A model generated the notes under the pieces. That model was not told where the DNA came from. It saw only the letters and a program-made list of their open reading frames with translations, and did not search any database. DNA of 64,000 bases from Sphingomonas lutea (lineage in GTDB: Bacteria > Pseudomonadota > Alphaproteobacteria > Sphingomonadales > Sphingomonadaceae). Shown piece by piece: positions 39,305 through 49,446 of the stretch. The stretch covers positions 1,322,501 through 1,386,500 of the forward strand of contig NZ_CP060718.1 in NCBI RefSeq assembly GCF_014396785.1. The letters run 5' to 3'. The position numbers were made by a program, and so were the translations under genes. Position 1 is the first letter of the stretch. Each line of letters opens with the position of its first letter.

Positions 39305-39960
39305 GTGCCAGACCATCAGGACATCGTTTCGCAGCTCGTCCCATCGTTATCGAGCAGTCCAACCGGGGCGAGCGCAGCTTCGACATTTATTCGCGCCTGC
39401 TGCGTGAACGGATCGTCTTCATCACCGGCCCGATTGAGGATCACATGTCCTCGCTGATCACCGCCCAATTGCTCTTCCTCGAGTCCGAAAACCCGAAGAA
39501 GGACATCTTTATGTACATCAATTCGCCCGGCGGCGTGGTCACCGCCGGCCTCGCGATCCATGATACGATGCAATACATCCGGCCCAAGATCAGCACCGTG
39601 TGCATCGGCCAGGCCGCGTCGATGGGCAGCTTCCTCTTGGCGGCGGGCGAACCCGGGATGCGCGTTGCGCTGACCAACAGCCGCATCATGATCCACCAGC
39701 CCTCGGGCGGCGCCCAGGGCATGGCCGCCGACATCGAGATCCAGGCCCGCGAAATCCTCCGCATGCGCCAGCGCCTCAACGAGCTCTACGCGAAGTACAC
39801 CGGCCAACCGCTTGAGGCGATCGAGAAAGCCATGGACCGCGACAAATTCCTCGAAGCCGACGAGGCGAAGGCGTTCGGGATTATCGACGAGGTGTTCGAT
39901 ACCCGGCCGGATGCTGGGGATGATGCGGGGACTGGGGCGGGGGAAGTGACGCCGGCTTGA
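39305..39960 (+). pseudogene. clpP: ClpP protease subunit, disrupted by a 1-nt frameshift
   Basis: ClpP is the serine peptidase of the ClpXP/ClpAP proteases. The start region (GTG at 39305, AAGGA upstream) reads [12 protein letters not shown], then the frame is lost. The continuation [39 protein letters not shown] is in another frame and joins [27 protein letters not shown] (catalytic Ser) and [11 protein letters not shown] (catalytic His) to the end. The break is at a run of three C (39340-39342); four restore about 218 residues. A consensus error is probable. Confidence 0.85.
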
Positions 39961-40378
39961 GCGCCCGAGCATAAGGGAGCGTTTGCGCCAGCAAACGGGA
40001 GCTTATGTCGAAGAGAGCGCGAATGCCGGCCAGCGGGTCGGCATAGCCGAACCCGACTGACGTCACGGATTTACTCCGTGACGGCTCTTTTCACCATTGG
40101 TCGAAGAGCCGTCGCACGCCCGACCGGGCGGGGCGGCTCGCCTCAAGCGAGCCGAACCCGGCCGACGCGGTCATGCGATCCGCTCGCGTGACCCAGTCCA
40201 TTCGCCCCGAAGGTCGCTAAGCTAAACATCTCGTTAGGCAGGGCGCCAGGGCGCCTCACGCTCGTGTCTCGTCGGGTGGCTGCTTACCTCTATCCGAACG
40301 AGCTCCCAATTGAACTTTGTCAGGTCAGCTACCAAGTGCCGGGTAGTGCAGGGCGCGCTCCGCCGCCACGTCACCAAG
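39961..40378. other. Structured non-coding region after clpP
   Basis: About 400 bases without a convincing gene. It holds an inverted repeat CATAAG...CTTATG with inner arms CGTTTGC/GCAAACG (39970-40007), a terminator-like hairpin (40061-40091), and a long G+C-rich stretch with further partial complementarity around 40120-40200. I looked for a tmRNA or other known small RNA and recognised none. Confidence 0.45.
40061..40091 (+). terminator. Probable Rho-independent terminator after clpP
   Basis: A perfect 9-bp stem CGTCACGGA (40061-40069) / TCCGTGACG (40075-40083) with a 5-base loop is followed by GCTCTTTT. It lies about 100 bases after the clpP stop. Confidence 0.6.
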
Positions 40379-40519
40379 ATGGAGCGCAAGGAGCTCGATA
40401 CCGTCATTGCCGCGCGTAAACAGGCCGATCTGGACGCCCAAAACGCCTATAATGCGGAGCTAGAAGCGCTTCTCGAAAAAGGAAAAGCCGCGCGAATCCC
40501 GCGCATTGCGTTCATTTGA
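40379..40519 (+). CDS. Possible small charged protein (46 aa)
   Basis: The frame opens upstream (in-frame GTG and TTG) but the sequence becomes protein-like at the ATG 40379: MERKELDTVIAARKQADLDA followed by AELEALLEKGKAARIP, a helical, coiled-coil-like stretch. There is no clear ribosome site. The 90 bases from here to the next gene hold nothing further that I recognise. Confidence 0.35.
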   Translation: MERKELDTVIAARKQADLDAQNAYNAELEALLEKGKAARIPRIAFI

Positions 40520-40609
40520 CCCGCTTATCGTCACACCAAAAGCGCCGCACTCCATGACAATGATGACTTTAGCGATGCGCGGGAATGAGGCGTCCGGCCG
40601 CGACCAGCC

Positions 40610-41890
40610 TCACAGCAGACGCGCGATCCATTTCGGCAGCGGGCGGATATGCCCCTCCGGCGTGCGGCACAGGCCGAAGCTGAGCTTGGTTCCCGCGGGG
40701 CAGGCCGCGGCCGATGGGACGGGCGGGGGCGGGGTGAGCACGCATGTCCCGCCGCCGAAATTCTCGGCGCATTTGGCGAGCACCTTGCGCGCTTGGCGCT
40801 CGTTCAGCCCATACGATTCGCGCAGCTCGCGCATCGACTGGGCGTTGCTGCTGGCGGAATATTGCGCGCGGTCGGCGGCGGTGCTGCGCGTGGCGTTGAT
40901 CGCGATGACCCGGCCCGCGCCGCACGCCTTGCGGATCGGCGCGACCAGCTCGGGCGCGGTGACTTCGGCGATCGATCCCATGAACACCACCTCCTCGCCG
41001 ACGCGGGCATAGCCGGGCGTCTCGCCCGTGCCGAAGGCGAGATAGCCCGCGCGGTCGACGAACAATTGCTCGCCGAGCGGGAACTGGACCAGCGCATCGC
41101 CCTGGTCGGGTGCGCGGAAGCAGCCGTCGCGAAGCACCACCTTGGCCTGGCTGTTGATCGCATTGACCAAGCCGACCGGGCGGTCCGACCGTGGGAAGAT
41201 GCGCACCAGCGGCGCGATCGACGGGGGCAGGGGCCGGTTGAGGTCGCGCGCCGATTGCGTGACTCGGAACTCCAGCTTGACTGCGTCGGGAATGGTCACG
41301 CCCTTCCTGGCGACGAGCGCGCGGAATTCGGCTTCGGGCACGTTGATCTCGATATCGGCGCGGTTGGACTTGCTGCCGTAGCCGCCGCCGGCGATCACGC
41401 GGTCGTCGCGAAAGGTGGTCATCATGAAGTCGAGCGCACGTTCGAGCTCGGCCCTCGAATAGCGCACCTCGGTCGCGAAGAAGCGCGGGTGCTTGGTATA
41501 TTTGGCCAGCGTCCTTTTGCCGTCGCGGAGGAAGCGGAACACGACGTGGGGGTCGCCGTCATTCTCGAAATAGAGGTCGACGAAGTTGCCTTTCTCCGCG
41601 ACCCGCAGCTTGCGCGCGAGCGCCCGCACGTCGCCGCCGACCTTGTTCTGGAATTCGCCCGCGCGGCGGAATTGTTCCTGGTCTGCAATCTGCGCGGCCG
41701 TCGGCGGCTTCGGCTCGCCCGCGACGGCCGGGGCGAAGTGCGCGGGCGGGGCGTCGAGGATCGTCGCATGGCCGCCCGAGCCGATCGTCGCGCCGCGCGG
41801 CGCCAAGGATCCCGCGGGCGCAGCCGCTTCGCTGCGCCCGCACGCCGCGGTAAGCATCAGCAGAGCGAAAATGGTCATATGTTTGAGCAT
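40610..41890 (-). CDS. Hypothetical lipoprotein (426 aa)
   Basis: Not recognised. The N-terminus is a lipoprotein signal with lipobox LTAAC (Cys about 17), followed by a disordered Ala/Pro/Gly region. The central part includes GNFVDLYFENDGDPHVVFRF and ADIEINVPEAEFRALVARKG, and a C-terminal region with four cysteines (PVPSAAACPAGTK, SFGLCRTPEG). It is followed at distance by the TPR gene on the same strand (stop at 41934), so the two may be co-transcribed. Confidence 0.65.
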   Translation of the reverse strand: MLKHMTIFALLMLTAACGRSEAAAPAGSLAPRGATIGSGGHATILDAPPAHFAPAVAGEPKPPTAAQIADQEQFRRAGEFQNKVGGDVRALARKLRVAEKGNFVDLYFENDGDPHVVFRFLRDGKRTLAKYTKHPRFFATEVRYSRAELERALDFMMTTFRDDRVIAGGGYGSKSNRADIEINVPEAEFRALVARKGVTIPDAVKLEFRVTQSARDLNRPLPPSIAPLVRIFPRSDRPVGLVNAINSQAKVVLRDGCFRAPDQGDALVQFPLGEQLFVDRAGYLAFGTGETPGYARVGEEVVFMGSIAEVTAPELVAPIRKACGAGRVIAINATRSTAADRAQYSASSNAQSMRELRESYGLNERQARKVLAKCAENFGGGTCVLTPPPPVPSAAACPAGTKLSFGLCRTPEGHIRPLPKWIARLL

Positions 41891-41933
41891 CTTGGGCAGG
41901 ATGCTTGCCGCGCCGTTAGCGGCCGATGAATGC

Positions 41934-43775
41934 TTATCGCCGAACGACCATGCGGCGTGCCCGGTTCAGCTCCGCCCACCTCGGCGCCAGCTTCAGCGCC
42001 GCGTCGTATTTGGCTTGCGCCGCGTCACGCTTGCCCTGCGCGGCAAGTGCGTCGCCCCAGTATTTCAGCGGGTCGGCCCAGTTGGGCGACAGCTCGGCGG
42101 CGCGCGCGAAGCGCTGCTCAGCGCTGGCCCAGCGGCGATGCTGACTAAGCAGGCGGCCCCAATCGACATAAGCGGCGGGCAGGCGCGGGCCCTGCCGCAC
42201 CGCTTCCGCAAACCAGCGCTGCGCCGCCGCTGCCTCGCCCATCGCTCGCGCAGCCATCCCGCGCGCGCGGACGCAATTGTAACAGTCGCGCGGCATCCTG
42301 CCGGCGAGCGCCGCCGCTTCATCCGCGCGCTTGAGCATGACCAGCGCCTCAACCTGCACCGGCCAAGCATATACCGGCGCCGAATTACGATGATACGCGC
42401 GCTTCGCCTCACGCGCCGCAGTGGCGGACTGAAGGGTTGCCAGCGCTTGCGTCAGCGCCGGCGAGGGGCCGCGCAGCATCTCGCCCGATAGCTTGTACTC
42501 CGCCGCCACGGCCGCTCCTTCTTCTGGCTGCTCGCCGCTTTTCGGCAGAGCACGGATGGCGAGCGCCGGCCCCGGGTCGCGCCGCAGCAGCGCGAGCGAT
42601 GCGCGAAGTTCGTCGACATATTGGCTGTAGCTGCCGGGGGCGCGGACAACGCAGGCGATGCCTTCTTCGAGGCGGGCAGCGTTGCGCATGATCTCGCCGG
42701 TGCTGGTCAAGCTGCTGCAGCGGTTGGCTGCGGCAATCCGCGGATCATATTGGTTGGTCGCCTTGCTGCTCAATTCCGCTTCGAACGCATCGAATGCCTC
42801 CTGGTCGCGCCCCATCAGGCGGAGCGCTATGGCGAGGTTGCCGCGGGCCGGGGTCATCTCAGGGTCGATCGCCAGCGCATTGTGTGCCGCGCGCGCCGCA
42901 TCGGCGAAGAAGCCCATTTCGCGGCGGTCATAGGCCAACCCGCTAAACGCCCATTTGCGTTCAACCTCGGACGGGTCGGCGGTCAGCGCGGTCAGCAAGG
43001 CATAGCGCTCGGCTTCGCGCTCGGGGACTCGACCGACATACACCGCGTGGCGATAGGGCTGGGTACGCTTGAAGATCAGCTCGGCGCCCTGCGCGATCAG
43101 CGCATCAAGATCGCCTTGCGAGCTGACGAAGCGCTGCCCCGAAGCGGTGCCGACGCGCGCCGTGAGCGCGAGGCCGCCGCCCAGGTCGATGACCTCTCCC
43201 GAAATCCGCGTCTCCTTGCCCAGCCAGCCGCGCAGCACCTTCCACACCTGGTCGGTGGTCGCGCCGGTGTTGGGAATGTCGATCTTGAGTTCGTCCTCCC
43301 AATTGTTGGCGTAGGTCGATGCTGCACGGACCGATTCGGTTCCCTCCTGCATCTCGGCCAGCTTATCGAGCACCTGGGTCGCAACGACCTCGCCGGTCAA
43401 ACCGCGCGCAGCGAGCGCGGGCGGGACGCGGAAGCTCTGCACCACCAAGGCATCGGAGCGCGAGGCGCGGATGACCACCGCGGCAATAACGCCGACGATC
43501 GCCAGCGCAGCGATGGCGAGGATTGCCCAAAGTGCCGCGCGCACACCTTCGCCGACGCGGCGCAGCTTGAGTTCGCCGCACTGGGCATGGGCAAGCTCGG
43601 CCTGACGATCGATCAGCTTGGCATGTTTCTCGAGGACGCTGCGCGCGGCGTCGGGAAGCGGCTTGCCCGAAGACGCGACGGCCATCGCGATTTCGACTGG
43701 ATCGGACGTGCTCGGGAGTTCATCGCGCAGCGGGGTGGTGCGCGCCTTGGCGCGGCTTGCGGTCTTCGTCGCCAT
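41934..43775 (-). CDS. TPR-containing membrane protein (613 aa)
   Basis: The ATG at 43775 follows AGGGGGCG. The product has a basic N-terminus, one membrane helix (about 83-106, WAILAIAALAIVGVIAAVVI) and a large extracytoplasmic domain. This contains helical repeats of TPR type, clearest near the end (YVDWGRLLSQHRRWASAEQR, YWGDALAAQGKRDAAQAKYD). The region before the repeats resembles a transcription-activator-like periplasmic domain, but I cannot name it. It is divergent from recA. Confidence 0.7.
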   Translation of the reverse strand: MATKTASRAKARTTPLRDELPSTSDPVEIAMAVASSGKPLPDAARSVLEKHAKLIDRQAELAHAQCGELKLRRVGEGVRAALWAILAIAALAIVGVIAAVVIRASRSDALVVQSFRVPPALAARGLTGEVVATQVLDKLAEMQEGTESVRAASTYANNWEDELKIDIPNTGATTDQVWKVLRGWLGKETRISGEVIDLGGGLALTARVGTASGQRFVSSQGDLDALIAQGAELIFKRTQPYRHAVYVGRVPEREAERYALLTALTADPSEVERKWAFSGLAYDRREMGFFADAARAAHNALAIDPEMTPARGNLAIALRLMGRDQEAFDAFEAELSSKATNQYDPRIAAANRCSSLTSTGEIMRNAARLEEGIACVVRAPGSYSQYVDELRASLALLRRDPGPALAIRALPKSGEQPEEGAAVAAEYKLSGEMLRGPSPALTQALATLQSATAAREAKRAYHRNSAPVYAWPVQVEALVMLKRADEAAALAGRMPRDCYNCVRARGMAARAMGEAAAAQRWFAEAVRQGPRLPAAYVDWGRLLSQHRRWASAEQRFARAAELSPNWADPLKYWGDALAAQGKRDAAQAKYDAALKLAPRWAELNRARRMVVRR

Positions 43776-43861
43776 CGGTGCGCCCCCTACGCGGACCATG
43801 CGGCCCGGTCGTGAAACTAACAGGCCGGCGCGAAAAGCCAATGGCAGCGAGACTCACTTAT

Positions 43862-43885
43862 GTTCTGCTATTGTTCTGCACGAAC
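43862..43885 (+). promoter_or_regulatory. LexA (SOS) box upstream of recA
   Basis: GTTC-TGCTATT-GTTC (43862-43876) matches the alphaproteobacterial SOS box GTTC-N7-GTTC exactly. It overlaps a second GTTC...GAAC palindrome (43873-43885). The recA ATG is about 65 bases downstream, so LexA repression of recA is expected. Confidence 0.85.
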
Positions 43886-43949
43886 AAATCAGATACGACC
43901 GCATAATCACGGGCGGTGCTCGGCCGCCGATTGACGGGAGATTGAGGTC

Positions 43950-45023
<1,074 letters not shown>

Positions 45024-45032
45024 GGTCTCCCC

Positions 45033-45068
45033 GGCCGGGCGCGCTCGCGACTTACGGCGCGTCCGGCC
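45033..45068 (+). terminator. Possible hairpin terminator after recA
   Basis: GGCCGGGCGCGC (45033-45044) pairs with GCGCGTCCGGCC (45057-45068) with one G-T. No U-rich tail follows, only CCCCTTC. It lies between convergent genes, so it could slow polymerase from either side. Confidence 0.4.
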
Positions 45069-45102
45069 CCCCTTCAGCTTAGCCCCTTAACCAAGCTGCT
45101 CT

Positions 45103-46389
45103 TCAGCCGAGATCGTCGGGAAGGCAGGGCGGATCCTCGATCCGTTTGCCGGTGTCGATGCGAATGGGCGCGAACAAGGCTCGTGGCTCGGTGAAGAGGA
45201 TGAGGACGAACGTCAGCGCGGCGCACAGCGCGGTGCCGACGATGAACGGGGTCGCGGTGCCGTCGAACGCCTGGCCGATGACGAAACCGATGATCGCCGC
45301 GCCGATCGTCCCGACCACGCCCTGGACCGACGCCGCGGTGCCCGCGATCGGCGCCATATGCTCCATCGCCAGCGTGCCGAGGTTGGACGAGGTCAGCGCG
45401 AAGCAGCACATCGCTAGCGCCTGGAGGATGATGAAGCTGGTCAGCGTCTCATGCCCCGACAATGCAATCGCGGCGTGGATGGCGGTGACCACGACAAACG
45501 CCGCTGCGGCGCCATGGCCGACGCGGCGAAGGCCGAAGCGCCCGACGATCCGGCTGTTGGTCCAGGATGCGAGCGCCATCGGCGCCGCGATCCCGCCGAA
45601 CACCAGCCCGATCAGTTCCGGCCGGCCGAAGGCATCGAACACGATCTGCTGAATAGAGGAGATGTAGGCAACCAGGCTGGCGAAGGTCACCGTTAGCGCC
45701 AGCGTATAACCGCGCGACTGCGGCTCGCGCAGCGTCTCCCACGCCGCCCCCGCCATCTCGCCAATCTTGAGCGAGCGGCGGAATTCGGGGTGCAACGTCT
45801 CGGGCATGCGCAGCCACGCCCAGGCCAGCATGATCAGCCCATAGCCCGCAAGCACGATGAAGATCGCGCGCCACGGGGCGAACAGCAGGATCGCCTGCCC
45901 GATGCTCGGCGCCAGGACGGGCACGACCATGAACACCATGAACACCAGGCTCATGACCCGCGCCATCTCTTCGGATTCGAACAGGTCGCGGACCATGGCC
46001 ACGACCAGCACCCGGGTCACCGCCGCCGACGCGCCCATCGCAACGCGGCTTGCAATGAGCAACGCGAAGCTGCCCGCGATCCCGCACAGCAAGGCGAAGA
46101 TGGTGTAGAGCGCGACCCCCGCGGCCAGCACCGGCCTGCGCCCGAAGCGGTCGGCCAGCGGACCCCAGATAAGCTGGGTCGACCCGAAGCCGATCATGTA
46201 GGCGATCACCACCAGCTGCCGCCGATTCTCATCCGCTACGCCGAGCGAGCGGCCAATATCGGGCAGCGCTGGGATCATCGCATCGATGGCAAAGGCGTTC
46301 AGCGCCATCAGCCCGGCGAGCATCGCAGTCATCTCGCGCCGTCCCGGCGGGCGTTTTGCCCCCGGTTGCTGGGTTGTCGGAAAGGTCAT
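45103..46389 (-). CDS. MFS transporter, Bcr/CflA-type drug exporter
   Basis: The 428-residue protein has about twelve hydrophobic segments and the MFS signature between helices 2 and 3 (GPLADRFGRRPVLAAG). The N-terminal ALNAFAIDAMIPALPDIGRS is the DHA1 pattern with Asp in helix 1 typical of the Bcr/CflA multidrug exporters. It is divergent from the methyltransferase gene with about 48 bases between the starts. Confidence 0.85.
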   Translation of the reverse strand: MTFPTTQQPGAKRPPGRREMTAMLAGLMALNAFAIDAMIPALPDIGRSLGVADENRRQLVVIAYMIGFGSTQLIWGPLADRFGRRPVLAAGVALYTIFALLCGIAGSFALLIASRVAMGASAAVTRVLVVAMVRDLFESEEMARVMSLVFMVFMVVPVLAPSIGQAILLFAPWRAIFIVLAGYGLIMLAWAWLRMPETLHPEFRRSLKIGEMAGAAWETLREPQSRGYTLALTVTFASLVAYISSIQQIVFDAFGRPELIGLVFGGIAAPMALASWTNSRIVGRFGLRRVGHGAAAAFVVVTAIHAAIALSGHETLTSFIILQALAMCCFALTSSNLGTLAMEHMAPIAGTAASVQGVVGTIGAAIIGFVIGQAFDGTATPFIVGTALCAALTFVLILFTEPRALFAPIRIDTGKRIEDPPCLPDDLG

Positions 46390-46437
46390 GGACGGCCGCT
46401 GCTGGCGCAGGGGCGCGGGACATGCAAGGAGGAATGG

Positions 46438-47265
46438 ATGAAGCCGCCCGATTGGTCCGGCGCCAGCGGCGACGCATGGGCGCAGCACTGGCGGTCCACC
46501 GACCGCGCGCTTGCGCCCGTCGGCGCCGCGCTCGACGCGGCGATCGCCGCGGCCGCGCCGCCCGGTGCCTTTCGCGCCTTCGATGTCGGCTGCGGCCCCG
46601 GCACGACCGCGCTCGCACTGGCCGAGCGGCGCGGCGACGCGCACGTCATCGGTTGCGACGTGTCCGCGCCGCTTATCGCCATCGCCCGGGCGCGCGCGGA
46701 GGATATCGCCAATGCGGAATTCCTGGTTGGCGACGCGGAAGCGGTCGTGGCCGCGCATGCGCCATTCGACCTGATCTTTTCCCGCCACGGCGTGATGTTC
46801 TTCGGCGACCCGGCCCGGGCTTTTCGAGGGTTGCGCGGAGCAGCGGCGCCGGGCGCGCATCTCGTCCTCTCCTGCTTCCGGGCATGGGACGCCAATCCCT
46901 GGGCGTCGCTGCTGGAAGCGGCCGCCGCAGGCGCCCCAGCCACGCCGCCCGAATCCGGGCCGGGCGCGTTCGCCTTTGCCGACGCGGAAGAGGTCGGCGA
47001 CATGTTGGCGCAAGCCGGGTGGGCGGCCGCGGAAGCAACCGCGCTGGATTTCGACTATGTCGCGGGGGCCGGGGAGGATGCGGTCGAGCAGGCCGTTACC
47101 TTCCTCACCACCATCGGCCCCGCATCGCGCATCATCGCCGAGCTGAATGGAGACGCCCGCGCGGCGGCAGTCGCGCGCTTGCGCGACGCGCTGCGCGCAC
47201 GCCTTGGCGATTATCGGGTCGTGTTTGCGGGCGCGGCCTGGATCTGGACGGCGCAGGCCGCATGA
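46438..47265 (+). CDS. Class I SAM-dependent methyltransferase
   Basis: The ATG at 46438 follows AAGGAGG by five bases. The 275 residues show motif I FDVGCGPGTTALAL and the acidic residue of motif II (IGCDVSAPLIAIARARA), then GDAEAV and FDLIFSRHGVMFF. The target is unknown. Its stop overlaps the start of the next gene (ATGA), so they are coupled. Confidence 0.82.
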   Translation: MKPPDWSGASGDAWAQHWRSTDRALAPVGAALDAAIAAAAPPGAFRAFDVGCGPGTTALALAERRGDAHVIGCDVSAPLIAIARARAEDIANAEFLVGDAEAVVAAHAPFDLIFSRHGVMFFGDPARAFRGLRGAAAPGAHLVLSCFRAWDANPWASLLEAAAAGAPATPPESGPGAFAFADAEEVGDMLAQAGWAAAEATALDFDYVAGAGEDAVEQAVTFLTTIGPASRIIAELNGDARAAAVARLRDALRARLGDYRVVFAGAAWIWTAQAA

Positions 47266-48074
47266 GCGCCGCCCGCCCGACGATCCGCCTGATCGGCCTG
47301 CCGACCGACAGCCACAGCTCGTTCCTGCGCGGCAGCGCGGCGGGGCCGCCGCTGATCCGCGCCGCGCTCCGTTCCGACCACGCCAACATGGCCGCCGAAA
47401 GCGGGGTCGAGCTTGATGCCGACGTTACGGTCGAGGATGCGGGTGAGCTCGCCCTCGACGAAGGCGCGGCCGACTTCGATCGCATCCGCGATGCCGCCAC
47501 GCAGGCTGCGCGCGACGAGGTCGTGCCCATTTTCATCGGCGGCGACCATATGGTGACCAACCCCATCGTGGCCGGACTGGTCGCCGTGCACGGCCCGGTC
47601 AACATCCTCCACTTCGACGCCCATCCCGATCTTTACGCCGACTTCGAGGGCGATCCGCTGAGCCATGCGTCGCCCTTCGCGCGGATCATGGAGCGGGGCG
47701 ATGCGCAGCGTCTGGTCCAGGTCGGAATCCGCACGCTCAACGCCCACTGCCGCGCGCAGGTCGCGGTGTATGGCGTCGAGGTTGTGGAGATGCGCGACTT
47801 CGCGCCCGATCGAGTGCCGGTCCCGCACGCGCCGCTGTACATCAGCATCGACCTCGACGCGCTCGACCCGGCTTTCGCGCCGGGGGTCGCGCATCACGAG
47901 CCGGGCGGGCTGTCCGTGCGCGACATCCTGTCGGTGCTGCATCGGGTGCGCGTGCCGATCATCGGCGCCGACGTGGTCGAATATCATCCGCAGCGCGACA
48001 TCCACGGCATGACCGCCACGGTCGCTGCCAAGCTGGTCAAGGAACTGGCCGCGCTCAGCGTGCCGCGCGCTTGA
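47262..48074 (+). CDS. Ureohydrolase (agmatinase/arginase family)
   Basis: The 270 residues carry the binuclear Mn motifs IFIGGDHMVT, LHFDAHPDLYADFEG and SIDLDALDPAFAPGVAHHEP. Agmatinase (agmatine to putrescine) or a guanidino-acid hydrolase is likely; the sequence alone does not choose. The start overlaps the methyltransferase stop. Confidence 0.85.
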   Translation: MSAARPTIRLIGLPTDSHSSFLRGSAAGPPLIRAALRSDHANMAAESGVELDADVTVEDAGELALDEGAADFDRIRDAATQAARDEVVPIFIGGDHMVTNPIVAGLVAVHGPVNILHFDAHPDLYADFEGDPLSHASPFARIMERGDAQRLVQVGIRTLNAHCRAQVAVYGVEVVEMRDFAPDRVPVPHAPLYISIDLDALDPAFAPGVAHHEPGGLSVRDILSVLHRVRVPIIGADVVEYHPQRDIHGMTATVAAKLVKELAALSVPRA

Positions 48075-48123
48075 CTTTCGTGGCCATGCCGCGATGCCAG
48101 AGCCCGAGAACAGGGGAGTAAGC

Positions 48124-49446
48124 ATGGCGGAAACGGTGAAGAAGCGCGGGCTGGAACTGCAGTGGCAGATGCTGATCGGCTTCCTGGTCGGCCTGACTCT
48201 CGGCCTCATTGCCTATAGCGTGCAGCGCGACGCCGCGTGGGTCGAATTCGTTACCACCTACATCACCACGCCGATCGGCCAGATCTTCCTGCGCCTGATC
48301 TTCATGCTCGTCATCCCCTTGCTCTTCTCGGCGCTGGTCGTCGGCATCTCGGAGATGGGCGAAGTCCGCTCGCTCAAGCGCGTCGGCCTGCGCACGCTTG
48401 CCTATACCGTGATCGTGTCCTCGATTGCGGTCGCGGTCAGCCTGGCGGCGGTCAACATCTTCCAGCCGGGCGCCGGCGTCGACCGCGCCGCCGCATCCCA
48501 GATGCTCGAGGAGTCCGCCGGCCGCGCCGGAGAGATCGTCAAGGCGGGCGCGGAGCAGCCGTCGGGCGTCGATGCCTTCGTCAACATCATCCCCAACAAC
48601 CTCGTCGAAGTGATGGGCAGCAACAGCGCCATCCTGTCGGTGATGTTCTTCGCTCTCTTCTTCGGCATCGGGCTGATGCTGACCAACACGCCCAATTCGC
48701 GCGCGCTGCAGCGCGGCTTCGAAGGGCTGTTCGACGTGTCGATGCGGCTCATTCTGCTGGTCATCAAGCTCGCGCCGATCGCGGTTGCCTGCTTCATGTT
48801 CAACCTTGCCGCCTTGTTCGGCTGGGACCTGCTGATCCGCTTGTCGGCCTACGTCGGGGTCGTCCTGCTGGCGCTCGCGATCCAGATGTTCATCGTCTTC
48901 CCCACGCTGCTTGCGACCCTGGGCAAGAAGAACCCGCTGCAATTCTTCCGCCAGACGCAGGAGGCCAGCCTGATGGCCTTTTCGACCGCATCGTCGAACG
49001 CGACGCTGCCGACCGCGCTGCGCGTGGCCGAAAACAATCTCGGCATCCCGCGCCGCATCGCGCGCTTCGTCCTGACCATCGGCGCCACCGCCAACCAGAA
49101 CGGCACCGCGATGTTCGAAGGTGTGACGGTGCTGTTCCTCGCCCAATTCTTCGGCGTCGAATTGTCGCTCGGCCAGCAATTGATGGTGATGCTGGTGTGC
49201 ATCCTTGGCGGGATCGGCACGGCGGGCGTGCCCGCGGGCTCGCTGCCGGTGGTCGCACTGATCCTCGCCATGGTCGGGATCGATCCGCAGGCGATCGCCA
49301 TCGTGCTCGGGGTCGACCGCTTCCTCGACATGTGCCGCACTACGCTCAACGTCGTCGGCGACCTCGTCGCGGCGCAGGTGATTTCAGCGCGCGAGCCGGA
49401 GCGCGAGGCGGTCCAGCCGGCGGAAACGGCGGCGCAGACGGGGTGA
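48124..49446 (+). CDS. Dicarboxylate/amino acid:cation symporter
   Basis: The 440-residue membrane protein of the DAACS (SDF) family has the reentrant and helix motifs STASSNATLPTALR, GATANQNGTAMFEGV, GGIGTAGVPAGSL and DRFLDMCRTTLNVVGD. Glutamate or C4-dicarboxylate uptake with Na+ or H+ is expected. The ATG at 48124 is chosen; its stop overlaps the next start (GTGA). Confidence 0.9.
   Translation: MAETVKKRGLELQWQMLIGFLVGLTLGLIAYSVQRDAAWVEFVTTYITTPIGQIFLRLIFMLVIPLLFSALVVGISEMGEVRSLKRVGLRTLAYTVIVSSIAVAVSLAAVNIFQPGAGVDRAAASQMLEESAGRAGEIVKAGAEQPSGVDAFVNIIPNNLVEVMGSNSAILSVMFFALFFGIGLMLTNTPNSRALQRGFEGLFDVSMRLILLVIKLAPIAVACFMFNLAALFGWDLLIRLSAYVGVVLLALAIQMFIVFPTLLATLGKKNPLQFFRQTQEASLMAFSTASSNATLPTALRVAENNLGIPRRIARFVLTIGATANQNGTAMFEGVTVLFLAQFFGVELSLGQQLMVMLVCILGGIGTAGVPAGSLPVVALILAMVGIDPQAIAIVLGVDRFLDMCRTTLNVVGDLVAAQVISAREPEREAVQPAETAAQTG

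Noticed and set aside
39961-40310. tmRNA or another known small RNA
   Set aside because: No tag-coding sequence or recognisable RNA scaffold was found.
40649-43814. Plus-strand frames of about 400 codons opposite the 426-aa and TPR genes
   Set aside because: The minus-strand genes have a lipoprotein signal, a membrane helix and TPRs; the opposite frames do not.
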